Assembly (NCBI GenBank): GCA_964030785.1
Contig: OZ034975.1
Coordinates: forward strand, 41,271,069 to 41,335,068
Source of the DNA: Siderastrea siderea
Lineage: Eukaryota > Cnidaria > Anthozoa > Scleractinia > Rhizangiidae
DNA: 64,000 bases
Direction of reading: 5' to 3'
Shown here piece after piece: positions 1 through 12,422 of the stretch. Numbering within the stretch: the first letter of the stretch is position 1; each line of letters begins with the position of its first letter. Made by a program: the position numbers and the translations under genes. Under the pieces are notes generated by a model, which had not been told where the DNA came from, did no database searches, and was given only the letters and a program-made list of their open reading frames with translations.

Positions 1-530
1 GCTCGTAATTTCAAATCGTCCTCGCGTGATTCAAAATTACTTGCCCGATTACTCCCTGAATTGTACTCCGCTCAGTCCAATTACCATTCCTTAACTGCTT
101 TAGTTAGGCTTAAATGACAAAAGCTCCGTAAAATAACTAACCATTTTTTCTCATGTCCTTTTTTCTCTTTGCAGAGGTTAATCAACATGAAAATATACGA
201 CAAGCAGCTTTATGAAAATGTTGAAGACTTGGTCGTGTGAAACAAAGGTCATTTAGGGATGCACTGCCGGGTGGCTATGAACTCATGATCCACTGTGCAT
301 TTGAGATGAACCCAGTACGGAAGCCTTGAGCTGCAAAAATTCCACAGTTGGTGTAGAGGAACCGTAGAATTGCGTTAGTAGTTGTGTTTCAATTCATGGC
401 CAGACCACGAATCAAACTCAATGTATCTAACCACTACCTTTTGTAGTCATGTTAACCCTATTCAGACCAGGGGAAATCTGCCCTCACGGACTTTCATCAT
501 TTATGCATATAAATATATTTTTTGAATTAG
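1..530. other. No gene recognised
   Basis: No ORF, splice-flanked exon or repeat boundary that I can support was found. The stretch is AT-rich and reads like intergenic or intronic DNA. Confidence 0.5.
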
Positions 531-633
531 CACTACCCAGCACTACCCAGATCTTGGTAGTGCTTCTGATTGGTTTTGCAGCGAAGGAATTTTCTTTCAA
601 CCAATCAGAAGCACTACCAAGATCTGGGTAGTG
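531..633. repeat. Perfect 35-bp inverted repeat (hairpin, MITE-like)
   Basis: Arms 541-575 and 599-633 are exact reverse complements, separated by a 23-base loop. The first 10 bases of the left arm (CACTACCCAG) are also duplicated at 531-540. Each arm is itself nearly palindromic around AGATCT. No transposase is present. It looks like a very small non-autonomous element or a recent fold-back, but no target-site duplication could be fixed. Confidence 0.75.
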
Positions 634-749
634 CACGTCATCAGTATGGCATTTCTGCCCTCATTACTCAGGCGTAGTTTTGCGAGGGCTCAAGAGGCGA
701 CCTCGCTGAACGTCGGCTGTTTTCTCAGCCTATTTTGTAATAGCGGAGC

Positions 750-1070
750 CTGCGGGCAAAGATCGCCAGCGGAGCTCCATTGCTAAGCAAATTTGGTAAC
801 CTGTCGATCCGAAAAATTTTGTTTGTGACGTAATAGTCACGTGACCGTCCGTTCGTCCGTCTGTCCGTCCGCACAGACGCTGCGGGAGGGGGAGGGGAGT
901 CCCAAGAAACCCAATGGGGGGTAGAGAATGCCATCTTTTCTTGGCGGGAAATCGCGCGTTGCTCTTGGGCAGCCAGCGTTTTTCTTGGCGGGAAATCGCA
1001 TCACCATTATCGTCGCTTTTGAAAAAGAGGTTTCTTTAAAGGCTTAATAAAGCTTCTTTAGCAAAACGAT
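750..1070 (+). repeat. Dispersed repeat copy, plus orientation
   Basis: This segment matches, in reverse complement, the segment at about 13975-14290. Shared blocks include a T-rich 'fffkrg'-free core with paired TTTCTTGGCGGGAAATCG motifs, a purine-rich GGGAGGGGGAGGGG run and the CCTGTCGATC stretch. It is a non-coding interspersed family. The short ORFs in it (for example 725-934, minus) are translations of the repeat. Confidence 0.6.
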
Positions 1071-1738
1071 TGATCGAGAGTACTGAAGGTTTGTACTTGA
1101 CAAAAAATACGTCTAATATCTATAAATGGAAAGAAAAAGTTCAAAAGAATACTGGTAGAAGGCGAAACGTTTAAGTTACGAAAGCTGCCTTCAAAGGACT
1201 TCATCGCTTTGTTTTCTTCACGGCGGAGAGCTTGCCCTGTTCTGAAACATAACCGAGTAAGTGAAGTTTGTAAAGGGTCTAAGGTACATGATTTTGAGTA
1301 TTACGGTAAAAGAAATTACGTTTTGAAATGGAAATTTAATTTATGTCATTATAAATGTGTCATTTACTTTTGAAGTTAAAAAATTATTAGAAAACCCCGC
1401 TCAGATTTGTGATAGATGTAGTCTTGAATATTTGCTTAGGCGATTTCACTTGCGTGGACCGACCCACGATTTTGGAAGTGTAACGCGAATTGCATTTAAG
1501 TATAAACTTACGGGTTGGCGAATAAACTTTTTCAAAAATGATTTCTCTGTCCATTATTGTGTGTTTGTTTATTCAAAACAGTAGGTCTAAGCATAGTCGC
1601 AAGACAACTACCTGCACAAGCATCACTTCACTGAGATTACGGCGAATAATTGCTTTCAATTTTGACTGTCGGGTACATCTCTTTGAGCAATTGTCGATTT
1701 TCTTGTCCTAGAAGTTTTCACTAGTAATAATCTTTTAA
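1071..1738. other. No gene recognised
   Basis: A 75-codon open frame at 1357-1584 (+) has no recognisable motif or splice context. Nothing else stands out. Confidence 0.4.
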
Positions 1739-2905
1739 GCGAAGCAGTCCTCGGCTTAAAGCTATTTCATCCCAAAGTTCCGAAAACAGTTTTGTGCGTT
1801 CCTCAAAGCGCCTAACTTTATATAGGTTTACTTCGCATCCGCAAAACTTATGCCGGCATAATTTAAAGCGTGTTTGGTGTTTGTTTGTTTGTTTGTTTTG
1901 AATCTTGATGGTCTCTAGTTAGAGAAAGAAATATAACAGTTATTTAAAAAACTATAAGCGAAGCAGTTGTCGGTTCAAACCTTTTATATCCGAAAAGCTT
2001 CCAAAAACAGTTCGGCTACCCCTAAAATAAGGAGCGGGGAATGGGGAATGGGAAATGGGAATGGGGAATCTCTAAAATAGGGAATCAAGTTCGAAAATAA
2101 GTGAATATTTTCAGGCGATGTGTGTGGTTTGCGTGTGGTGTTGGTTGGGTTGAGGTAATTTTGTAAGTGCATAGTCTGTCACGTAGTCGTTCCGAGTCAA
2201 CTTGTTTACTTTGCATGGGGATTCCCGGGTTAGCAAACCGGATTTAAACATAACGTCATGAGATATGCCTTTACGTGCCCTAGACTCTGACGATCTGCTC
2301 GAGCTCGTGTTTATCAAGCGTTATATTTTGATTCTACTGCTATGTTCACTGTTTGTATTCATGGTCTAGGCACAACAGTAAATAAATCGTCATCCCTTTG
2401 TAAGCATCCTCAGTTGTGGGCAAATTTATACCGACATTCAACGTTTGAGTGAATTTGCGTTTTTTTGCAGAAATAAAAGCGATAAGAAAGATAAGCTGAG
2501 TCATCAGAGTTTAAACATTTCGTCATCCAGTAACGCTATAGTCAAAATATTGTGTCACACAATCACACTTTTCGTCACGCCGGTTCGTATAAATACAGGA
2601 TCGCGCTAACATTCGCGAAACCTGGGGTGGGGAGGGTCAGAACGGCCGGTTAAAATGCCCAATGGGTTTTCTTGTTTAGAGATAGCCAAAACAGTTCAAT
2701 CTGTGCATTTCTATAAGCGCTCGAATTTCAAACAATTTACAGCCGCAAAACGTATGCCATAGAGTTAAGAATGTTTGGAGGCTGTTTTGTTTGTTTTCAA
2801 TCTCGATTGTTAGAGAACGAAATATAAGGGTTATTTAAGTTACTAATTAAGCGAAGCAGTTTTTAGTTTAAGCTATTTTATCCGGTAAGTAATGAGAGTT
2901 CCTCA
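1739..2905 (+). repeat. Diverged direct repeat family, about 220-bp units
   Basis: The motif GCGAAGCAGT followed by a similar T/C-rich block starts at 1739, 1958 and 2851. The sequence preceding the third occurrence (about 2690-2850) matches 1780-1957, including a GTTTGTTTGTTT run and a TTAGAGAAcGAAATATAA-like block. The copies are strongly diverged and separated by unrelated DNA at about 2100-2680, so this is an old duplication rather than a satellite. Confidence 0.5.
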
Positions 2906-5900
2906 AAGTGCTCGATATTTTTTCGCGGCTGCTAAAACCTACGCGACATTTCTTCGATAAGTTTATTACAAGTGCTTCGAAGCTCCCCAAATCCTTTCTC
3001 TCGGGTAATCCCAGTAAAGTGCCGGTGACATGCCAGTATAAATTTATGACCAGACTAATACTGGCAATTCATGTTATCTGTTTACATCCGAACGCGATGA
3101 AGATAAACCATTTAAACAGTCCTGAATACGTTTCATTTTGTTGTCGTCAATGAGCGCCGTTTCAAGTTCATTCAAGCGAACAGCCAATAATCCAAGGAGA
3201 TTTGACAAGCCTTGACGGTTAATGACAGGATATGGAAACATTGCAAACACCAAGCAAGACGGCTCGTGAGTAAAATTTGTGTTCAGTTTGATGCCCGAAA
3301 AAAAATAAATCAGGCTGTGCTCAGCCTCTAGAATGACCTTTCGAGCTTGGTTTTAAAGAACGGATCCCTAAAATATTGAAGGACCGATTCGAAACACTTT
3401 CGGGCTTTTTGAGAAACACTTTTCGAAAGCGAACGAGCCAAAAAATTCCCCAAATATATTTCAGACCGAAAAGTTTCAGGCTATTTTTGAGAAACGAACA
3501 CCAGTGTATTGCTTGGGGGCTCCGCTTTTAGGCTTGGCTAAATCTACATATTACGCAAGCGACATTTTAAAGACGCAAGTGCTCTGGCTGAAATTTATCT
3601 AGGAACAATTTGGCATTTTATTAATTTTTCTGTTTTCAATGAAAACTATACTTCTTGAGGTTACTTTGACATTTTCGGCTTATTGAAGCATTCTTTTATT
3701 CGTTGTGTTTACCCTTTTCGCCATTTTGGGTGCTTTTGAGGGATCCTTGAAAAATGAGGAAACCCACGATGGCGGAACCAATTGAAATCATGAAGTCATT
3801 TCTACGTCATCTGACGTCATAAACTAATGTTCCAGAACTCAGTGGAAACAATTTTGGACGTCATAGGCAGTAATACTCCGTCTCCCATCCCAAGAGACCA
3901 AAGTAAAAGAATTGCCTGGTCTGAATAATTGGTCTGAATAGTTTCAAAGGGCATCAGCAGAATTATTCCCTTGCTTTGAATAAAATGGTGCTAGAATAGG
4001 GTAGTATTTTGATTGATAATTCAATTCTTTTTCAGAAAAATAATCTAATGAAACTAGCAAAAATATGACGCAAATAATGAATTTAACTGCAGGTTTTTAT
4101 TTACTTTATTTTGTCATACGATTATAATATGAAATTTGTTCTTTATAAATCGGCTAAGAAAGCACACCGGGACTCTTAAGATTTGCAGGTTTTTTGTGAT
4201 GCTTAATAAAAAAATCAGTCCCAGACTGAATGTGAAAGGAAAAAACCCAGTTCCTTTTATTCAAGCTTAATCACTAACAGTTTATAACAGTCCTTTTCTC
4301 GTTAACAAACAAGTCAAAAACTTTAACAGAGCTGTATACAAATGATAAGTGCTCCTCGTTTTTACTTCTAAGTCTCTTAAAAATTATTGACACAGAAAAC
4401 TGTTATCAATGTGTAGTAATGGGCGCGATAAAACAATCAATAACGATTATAAAACTAATTATCTTACCATAAATTTTTAGGAACTTCAATTTTTTCACGC
4501 TATTTTGGACGACCCTTTAACGCAAGGTCGCGTTTACCTCAGGGAAACGTGTCACGTGCAAGTTGGTGATAAAACGGTTTAAAATCACATGAACATCACG
4601 AATGATTCGTTAAGTAAAGGAAAATAAACGACATTGCACGAAAATTTGTAAATCAGATAGATATTGTCCATAGACTTGTCGTTCTCTTCACTAAGCCAAA
4701 CATAATACCTATTTCTGTGATTAGTGAACTCAAAATTGTGCGTTCAACCTTCAGTCATTTGGGGTTCGGACCTCTGATTTTGTAAAAGAGTCGACTCGTC
4801 CAGTGGATTTTCACAAAGAAAAATCGAAATCACGACCCTCAAAATTACAGAAATTTTCTACACTTTATACGTCTGTGCATGTAGAAAAATACTTATTCAC
4901 CCCGCTACAAAAATATCTACTTGTAGAGCTACGAGTGTCCTACAGTATTACCAGACGTTTGTTAACTGTGAAGGTCAGAGTGGTCCGAGCAAGTGAAAAT
5001 TCTTGCACTTAATGGTGACAGAAACTAAAAACAAGAACATATTGTCAGAGCCACATAAAACAACACCAATGAGCAGTTTTCTGGTAACTGGGCCCACTTG
5101 TCTCGGAAACCGCTTCCTTATACAAATAATTTTTCCTATTTAATTTAAATTGGAAGATGAAACATTTTAAAACTACGACATCAGGGGGGGCTGGCAGCGA
5201 GGTCTGGAACCGAGTTTACATGATCGCCCCAGTAAAGAAATTTGGCCGAGTAGGACTGTGTACTAAGTTTATTTCGAACAAACATGGCAGTGGCGAGGAA
5301 GGAGAATTAGCCGTTACTTGGTGTACGCGCGTTTGTGTTGGTTCAGCATTATTTCCGTTATTCCAAGTTTAAACATTCAAGGGAAGGTTTCGATCGCTTT
5401 TTTTTACCTTTGTTTCTATTTGATTCGGTTGGCCTTTCTGCTTTTTCTGGTACTGATTTTACGAGTTTTGAAGCATTTTCTGACACATTTCACTGCGGCC
5501 AGATTCGCTCTCCTCGTTCACTAAGAATTGTCGCTCGAGACTTTGTCCTTGTTTCATTTACATACACTTTAGATTTTTCTTTCTTTATAGGAACTACCCA
5601 GGAGGAGTCAACAATTAATTGTGGAGGTTTTGTTGATCCAAATATTTTCTGTTTTGCCCAAGTTATGTAACTACCTTACAGTCCACAAGAGATAATATTT
5701 TCATGTACAGCTCTCTAGAATCCTTAAATGGTGAAAAGCTGAGAGGTGATGTTTACAGCACTTTGCTCTTTGACTTCGCCACGTGAGTCACAGATATTGC
5801 CTACAGTGTGTAGGTATACCTGATAATAAAGCTCATTATTTTGGAGAAAAAGGTGAAATAATTTTTCATTTAGATTTTGTCTATCACACCTCTGGGGTGA

Positions 5901-6499
5901 GAACTGAAACTTAAAGGGGCCAGGTTGCTCAACTGACAGCAATACTTCAGCCAGTCATTTCACATATTTACTTGGTGACCTTGGCTTCATATATTTCACC
6001 ATGACTAGGTTTGTGGAAAATTGGCATTTGAATTCTGAAAAGACTTGAATTCTTCTTGACAGTGCAATTGATGTTGAACAGCTTTTGCAAACAAAACAAT
6101 CATTTGGGGGTGGAGTTTGTAAAGGTTGCGACAGTCTGTAAAGTAAAGATACCCTGGCAAACACATCGTCACTTTGGATCTGGCAGGCGTTGGTTATCCA
6201 AGATGCATGTTGATAAATATGTTTTGGGCAAAGGTTTTGGTTGTACAGGGACTTCAACTGATGACATATATATGGACAGCCATGTTAATCCTTAATTTTC
6301 TGAAAACACTTCAAAAGGACTGTTGCACACTTAGAGCAAGCATGGTTGATCAGCCATTCTGGGGTTATTTCACATCTCCTTTATAAACAGTTACTGAATG
6401 CATGCCAACCTCGTTTTGACACCCAGCAATACAACACTGTTTTGACCTGTTTTCCCCTACCTTATCGGTAACAGTTCTGAAATAATGATCCTCACAGTT
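2906..6499. other. No gene recognised in 3.6 kb
   Basis: Several frames of 60-111 codons exist here (the longest is 5335-5670, plus). None shows a domain motif, signal sequence or convincing splice sites. The DNA is AT-rich. I see no boundaries of known elements. Confidence 0.4.
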
Positions 6500-6600
6500 A
6501 AATGCATTCAACTTGAGCAGTTGAAAAAGCAAACTTGAAAAATTCAGTCTCGACCAGGATCAAATTTGCCTTTTCAACTGCTCAAGTTGAAAACATTTAA
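6500..6600. repeat. 27-bp hairpin; degenerate relative of the tRNA-like repeat tail
   Basis: Arms at 6507-6533 and 6565-6591 are reverse complements with one mismatch. The segment from 6507 onward resembles the unit at 12496-12570: a TTCAACnTnAGCnGTTGAAAA arm, then TGAAAAATTCAG and GGATCnAA. It therefore looks like a decayed copy of the repeat that is amplified at 12.4-13.7 kb. Confidence 0.5.
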
Positions 6601-9596
6601 AAACTGCAAGCCCTTTATGGCCACATTAGTTACAGCAGGCAGTTCACACCTGATTTATTTCATATGTATCCATCTTCAAAAAAACTGAATTCTCCTTGGC
6701 AATTGGAACTGTTTCCTCATCAGAAGTACAAATGTCTGAAAGGGTGTGAGCAGAAGTCAATTGCTTTTTTAACAGAAGGGACAGTTTAGAACTTTTGCAT
6801 TGTCTAATGTTCCATTATTGCATAGTTCACCTGGTGTTACTGAACTCAAACTACAAATTTTTCACTGACACTTAAGAAAAATGGGCCTGAATGTCTTTCT
6901 TTTGAATTAAACTTCTTGTACAGGCTACAGGCAAAAGACAAAAAATCATATAATTGCAAATCCTTCAATCTTTTCAGATTACCCTATTTATAAACCTTCT
7001 CATTGGACAGTTGCATGCGTAATGTGGGAAAATGCTTGGAAATGTGATAGTTCATTGCATTTTCCATTGAATCAAACTTAGCATGTCAGCACAGTATATG
7101 GAACTAGGGAGTTTTCCTAAACCTAGGTGTATTTACTATGCCAATTCTTTAAGTTCTCTTATCAAAACAAGGAAACCTCAGACAGCTCTGTTTGTAAGGT
7201 TAAGCACTCTTCTTTTGTTGGTTGTCCTTTATAAGCTATCCTTTCCAGTTGCAAAATTCTATCATCTCAAATGTTCTTACTTTTCTTGTAACTGCAACCA
7301 ACCAATATATTTGCCGCCAAGAAACACTCAAACCAAAAAAATTAAGCGTAATTACGCTTACAGCTGTAAATAAGACGCAAAAAACTTGAGACAAGTGCAT
7401 GTGAAAGTTCAAGCCCATTTTTAATACATTCTAAGCCTTCGCATTCGATTTTGTCTTCATTGTGAAACAGACTTAAAGAAGACTCGCAGTCGAAATCTCC
7501 TCTTTTCGCTTTGTTGTCTGGAAGATTCCACAGTTTCCACAGTAAAAAGATTCTTATAAATCTTCCTGAGATGACGAAATCCACAATCATCTGCTAGAAT
7601 ATAGTTATAATTTGAGCGTAGATTGTTCAACACTCAACTGGGAAAATCTCAGGCCGAAACTTGTCACTTGCATATTCAATATTGACTGCTCTACTAACCT
7701 AAAATAAAGCTGGTCCTTCATTCCATCGATTTTGATGGTCTCAGAAGCAGAAATGGATCGAAATGGAAAGTCGAAGGCTGCAACTTTAATGCAATTTCCC
7801 AGGTCAAGTGGCTGTTGACACCGCGAACGTTTATGTTTTCGATAACACAACCATCACGCTCATGTTCTTGACATAATACACAGCAGGAGTGTACACAGAT
7901 CCAGAATTTAGAGAAATGTGGTGCCCAAACGCTGTACTGTCGCCAAAAATACTAACAGCAAATAAACAATAAGAAAAAGCGAATTCCTTTTCCACAATCG
8001 AGTCACCACGAACAAAAAAACACATATTCTCGAGTAGTTCGCGCGAGACTTCGTTGCACTTCGCGCATGCTCGTTAGAGTTTTCAAATGATTGACAGATT
8101 TCTTTACTGGGGCAATCATGTAGAGGCCAAAAGCGGCAAGATCAAAGGTAGCTGCCAGCCCCCCTGCTACGACATAATTCTAATTTACAAAACCTTACGG
8201 TTATTGTAATTCTAACTTATACAACCTTACGTTAAAACACGTTCGCTATTTAATAATTCTAAAAAAATAAAGGCTTAATTGTTTACTTTTAAAACTCAAT
8301 TTAATTAAAGGATAATTGTTAGAAACAAAGGTAGACAGACCACAGGAGAACCCCAATACTTTATGGTGAAATAGCACGAAAACAGTCCGCAACACCCTCC
8401 TTCTCATTTTTCACTAAGCACTAGAATAGTTATAGCCACTCACGAAACCATTGGTGCCACCTGTCTCTGTAAGAACTCTTACAAGCTCTATTATTTCTTT
8501 ATGATTAAATTTAGACTGAAAGGGGAAACATCCTTTAAATGACATATCTGTAAAATGATGAACTTAACACAACCGTACGAATGGATATTAAAAATTCAAA
8601 ACTTTTCGCCCCTAAATTATTCTTAAACAATTTAACTTACATTATGTTACCATTAATAGGTGATTCGAATTGCACATAAAGTGCAATTCGAAGCACGTGC
8701 TGTTCAATTGACTGCCAAGAAGTAAGATTATGTCAGTGGTGTCGTTACTTGCATTGTTAACTAAAAACGATTATTTATGTATGCATTAAATAATCGCTAT
8801 TACTTTAATGAAAAATTATTGGCTCAAAGAACGAGATACCAACACAGTTGACGTATAATTTTTCTCTTGTAGGAGAAAATGGCCTATAAGCCACGAAATC
8901 CAGTGGGAAAGGTCCATCACCCGCCAAACCACTATTGGCTTTATTTGATTCACTGCAAGGAAAGAGAACTCTTGTTAAAAACGACATAAAACTTTAAATA
9001 CACCTCCTGAAAAATTGGGAGAAAAGGAGGAAACAGTTATAAACAAAATACAATAACTTCACGCTAAAGAGTATTTAAACTACGCTAATCTAATAGGGGG
9101 GCTTGTAGGTATTGGTGTCACTACTGGGAATAGCACGTCGTTTGCTTTGCTAGTTTTCAAGAAGGGGGAGAGGGAGGAAATAAGGCGTTTATTGAATTTC
9201 TCTAGTATGGAGACCCTGTGGCGCTTACATGAATTTTCAATCCAGGCCTTCTAAACATCACTGATGGGGATACTTAATGACGCTTAACATGGTCACAGAC
9301 TCAATTCCCAAGATCGCGTGGTGGGTAGGCGTCTGTACTGAAAATCACTGTTGGTGATACTTTGAGAAACTTTTAAATGAAGTACGTTGTCGTACGATCA
9401 TAACTATCAAAGTTGCTCGTATGGATCAAAGCATGATTGATCCCCTCTTGCGCTCCGTAGGAGCTCCGCAATAAAGTCAAAATAAGTACGTGTTTTCCGA
9501 ATTAATGGTAGGTGATAATGACTTACGAAACATGGAAAAAAGAAAACGAGTTAAGACGAGTCAGGATGACTTTTTGCAAATATATGTTTTAAATTT
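6601..9596. other. No gene recognised in 3 kb
   Basis: Only short frames below 100 codons without motifs are present. No element boundary could be identified. Confidence 0.4.
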
Positions 9597-9601
9597 GACC
9601 G

Positions 9602-9735
9602 TGTAGTGTTCAGCGGTTGCACGTGTGGTCCATCCGAGAACATTGAGTGAGCGAATAAATGGATAGATGTGTCGGGCGGATGGAATAAAGTTCTAAGCGC
9701 GGTTTTGTGACCTTTGTGGCGGTTACGCTACTACA
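9602..9735 (+). repeat. 5' LTR of the Ty3/gypsy element
   Basis: Starts TGTAGTGTT and ends CTACTACA. It aligns along its length with 11290-11431, sharing AGCGGTTGCACGTGTGG, GTGTCGGGCGGATG, AATAAAGTTCTAAGCG and TTTGTGGCGGTTAC. AATAAA inside it could serve as a polyadenylation signal. Confidence 0.75.
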
Positions 9736-9749
9736 AATTAGCGACGAAG

Positions 9750-10277
9750 ATGGCAAATTCAGAGGAATGGGCTTCGCCCCCTTTGGATTTAACCTGTTCG
9801 GCTTCACAGATCGCAGAACGATGGAAACGGTGGAGGAGATCGTACGAGTACTACATCGACGGTAAAGGAATTACACAAGCGGGACGAAAAAATTCACAAT
9901 TGCTTCATTTGGCAGGCAAGAAGGCAGAAGTTTAAGACCTCTATGAAGATTTGGTAGATCCTAGATCAACCAACACGTCGACGGATGATGCGTATAAGAT
10001 TTGTATTCCAAAGTTAAATGCTCATTTTCATGCTAAGGACAACGTCCCGTACGAGAGACATGTTTTTAAGCGCATGGCACCGGGGGGGGGGGGGGGGGGC
10101 AAAACCGCTGACAAAGTTTTGGTCCGAATACGAAAACAAGCTCGACATTGCAACTTTGGTGAATCTTTGGAGGATAATTTACTTGACCAGTTAATCGAGA
10201 AGTTGCCTGATATCGAATGGATTCACGCCTTCAAGAAGCGACAAGCAGCACACGCAGCATTCTACGCAGCATCATGA
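9750..10277 (+). pseudogene. Gag-like polyprotein of the Ty3/gypsy element (broken)
   Basis: The frame opens at an ATG 15 bases after the LTR. It encodes a Trp/Arg-rich Gag-type segment with WASPPLDLTCS near the start and RWKRWRRSYEYY about 30 residues in, which I recognise from cnidarian gypsy Gag proteins. An in-frame TAA at 9933-9935 interrupts it. The same frame then continues through ERHVFKRMAP, a poly-Gly stretch and a RKQARHCNFGESLEDNL segment. The poly-Gly comes from an uninterrupted G-run of about 17 bases starting near 10082. Similarity is lost after about 10220, suggesting a frameshift or deletion. It is not expected to be functional. Confidence 0.65.
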
Positions 10278-10439
10278 TCGCAGGCAAAACCTATGTAGAC
10301 GACAAAGTAACTTTGTCGAAGAGGATATTGTGCACCCAAGTGAGGATGATTCGTTTGCCTTTACAACAGAAGAACAAAACGTGCTCTGTAAACAGCCAGC
10401 TAACCTGTTATTACTGTGAAGACTGGTGGAATCAATAAG

Positions 10440-10500
10440 GAAAGTGTTAATTGACTCTGGTTCGGCAGGTAACCTTGTTATGGAGGCCAGGAGATTGAAA
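10440..10500 (+). pseudogene. Retropepsin (aspartic protease) remnant
   Basis: The frame starting at 10444 reads VLIDSGSAGNLVM, matching the active-site D-S/T-G turn of retroviral-type proteases, with Asp at 10453. Downstream stops break the frame. It is the short protease remnant between Gag and RT in the deleted gypsy element. Confidence 0.6.
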
Positions 10501-10623
10501 TAGTTGGACGGTTTACATCGGATCTGTCAGTGGACCAAGCGAAGGTGTCAGCACACTTTATTGTTGTCGAGATAGGGCGGTGCCTTCTGGGGTACTCAAC
10601 TGCAGTTGACCTAGGAGTTCTGT

Positions 10624-10777
10624 ATGTCAGCAGCGCTCACCTCTGTTGCTAAGAATTGTAATAGTGTTGTGGACGCTTTTGTAGAAAACCTCAAGACCAG
10701 ATTTCCAAGCGTGCTCAGTGGGATCGGCAGAATAAAGAATTATCAGTTGAAGCTGCATATCAATCCTGCATATCAAG
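10624..10777 (+). pseudogene. RT N-terminal edge of the Ty3/gypsy element
   Basis: The frame contains FPSVLSGIGRIKNYQLKLHI, the conserved lead-in just before the reverse transcriptase domain of Ty3/gypsy Pol. The expected fingers and palm motifs, including YxDD, are absent. The sequence switches at about 10775 to an integrase-tail-like frame. Confidence 0.6.
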
Positions 10778-10920
10778 CCGTACGAAGTCCTGGCTCGATA
10801 TGGGGACCAAGGTGTGTTGAAATCGCCACAAGGAGTGCAGTACAAACAGAATCTGCAGCACATCAAACTCTTTAATGTTCCAGACAGAGAGAATCAAGTA
10901 ACATTGCAGCAGAAGCCAGG
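10778..10920 (+). pseudogene. Integrase C-terminal tail remnant, fused by deletion
   Basis: In the frame beginning at 10778 the translation reads PYEVLARYGDQGVLKSP followed by GVQYKQNLQHIKLFN. This resembles the basic, beta-rich region after the integrase core of Ty3/gypsy elements, where the motif xxGxxVxLxSPxG..YxRNVxHxK is common. It is in a different frame from the RT remnant before it. The join at about 10775-10785 lies in a short stretch that fits both sides, as expected for a microhomology deletion. Confidence 0.5.
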
Positions 10921-11289
10921 ATTTGTAAGTGAAATTCGATTACTCCATGTGAATCCCCTGCATCAGCTACGCCAACTGTAGCAGCAGAAGCTCCAGAGAT
11001 ACCATTACCGCCATCTACAGAACCACCAACCCCAGAGGTACCTGTTCCTGGTCTCCTGTTCCCAGTGCTGACGCCCACAAGCTCTGAACGGTTATGTTTT
11101 GTATTGAAATCAGTTTCATTTACCTGTCACTTGCATGCTTTTATGTGACAAGGGACAATTATCACATTAAATATAAGTAACATTTTTCAGTTTTGAAGTC
11201 GTTGATGTTAAAATCAAGTAGGGACTTGCATGCTACACAGTACATTTATTTTTGTTATTGTAAGTGTTTGTGCAAAGAAAGAGGGACAG

Positions 11290-11431
11290 CGCAGTGTTAA
11301 GCGGTTGCACGTGTGGCACATCCAGGGACATTGAGTGAGCAAACGGAGTGTGTGTGATGACTTTGTGTCGGGCGGATGTAATAAAGTTCTAAGCGTGGTT
11401 TTATGGCCTTTGTGGCGGTTACTCCACTACA
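11290..11431 (+). repeat. 3' LTR of the Ty3/gypsy element
   Basis: Aligns with 9602-9735. It has an extra TGTGTGATGACTTTGTG-type insertion and ends CCACTACA, directly followed by the GACCG target duplication. Confidence 0.75.
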
Positions 11432-11436
11432 GACCG

Positions 11437-12422
11437 AACCCAAAAACCTAGGATAACATATTATTTACGAGAATTGACCAGACATCACGCGCCATTGATG
11501 ATCACCTTGACAAGGTGCAATAAGTAGAATATTTTCTCACATTTTCCAATCAAGATTTCCTCTGTAGGCTACTTTACTTCATCTCTTTTCATATTTACTT
11601 AACCAATAAGCACAACTTATATTATTGTAACTTGTTATCTCGTTTACTATAAACTTTACCAACAAGCATTGCTAATTAGTTAGCTTACTCCATAGGCTAA
11701 TCTTCCCTGTATAACTTGTTTTATTTATTTTACTTACTTTTTGCGAGCTTCATGTTGATTTATGTAAAGTTTCAGTAAATCACCTCAATTAGCATAGCAA
11801 TTTTGCAGGTTGCCATAGATTTATATCTGTGTCTCTTAAATGCAATTAAAGTTCGTTGTTGTTGTTGTTTGTTGTAGCGGAAAGCGTGACTGTTTACAAT
11901 CTAAAAAGTCGAGGGAGATAAGCCTTCCATCTGTTTCATCTGCAGTTCATAATACATAGATTTAGCCAAGCCTTAAAGCGAAGCTCCACATCCTTTTTGT
12001 TTTTCGCTGGTACTTATAAATTTCTGAAAATACTCTCATTTCATGAGGTCATAAAAAAGGAGCAAGATTTCTTTTCCTCTCTGAGAATCGAACCCTGCAC
12101 CACACGCGCCACAGATATGCACCATTACCATTCTGTCTTAACCAGCTGTTTATCGTTCGCAGCAAGACGAGGGTGTTTTTCCAGCGAATATGTGTTCCGA
12201 CCACCGCAAAAACCATGGTTGTGGAAAGAAAAAACCGGAAGGCACTAGCGCTGCTATACTCTGCGTCAGGACCGCTGCCAAAGGCTGCAAGCTCAAGCAA
12301 TGTGCCAAGCAAGTTCGCAGCCGAGAAAGCAACAAAGATGATGTCCGAGAAAAAAAAGAATCGTTACTTGCACTTTTCGTCTTCCACCAAAAAGACAACT
12401 GAGCATTATTTTGGACTTTTTC

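Larger units (their letters stand above)
9602..11431 (+). mobile_element. Internally deleted Ty3/gypsy LTR retrotransposon
   Basis: The element has two short LTRs (9602-9735 and 11290-11431), each ending in CTAC(T)ACA-type termini. It is flanked by a 5-bp target duplication GACCG at 9597-9601 and 11432-11436. A purine-rich tract (AAAGAAAGAGGGA, ending near 11287) lies just before the 3' LTR, as expected for the polypurine tract. Inside are a Gag frame, a retropepsin DSG motif and the N-terminal edge of reverse transcriptase. The sequence then jumps directly to a segment resembling the extreme C-terminus of integrase. RT core, RNase H and integrase catalytic domains are missing. With only about 1.8 kb it must be non-autonomous. 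The 5' LTR differs from the 3' LTR by several substitutions and indels, so it is not very recent. Confidence 0.75.

Noticed and set aside
5335..5670. 111-codon plus-strand ORF
   Set aside because: No domain, no signal sequence, no supporting splice sites. Length is compatible with chance.
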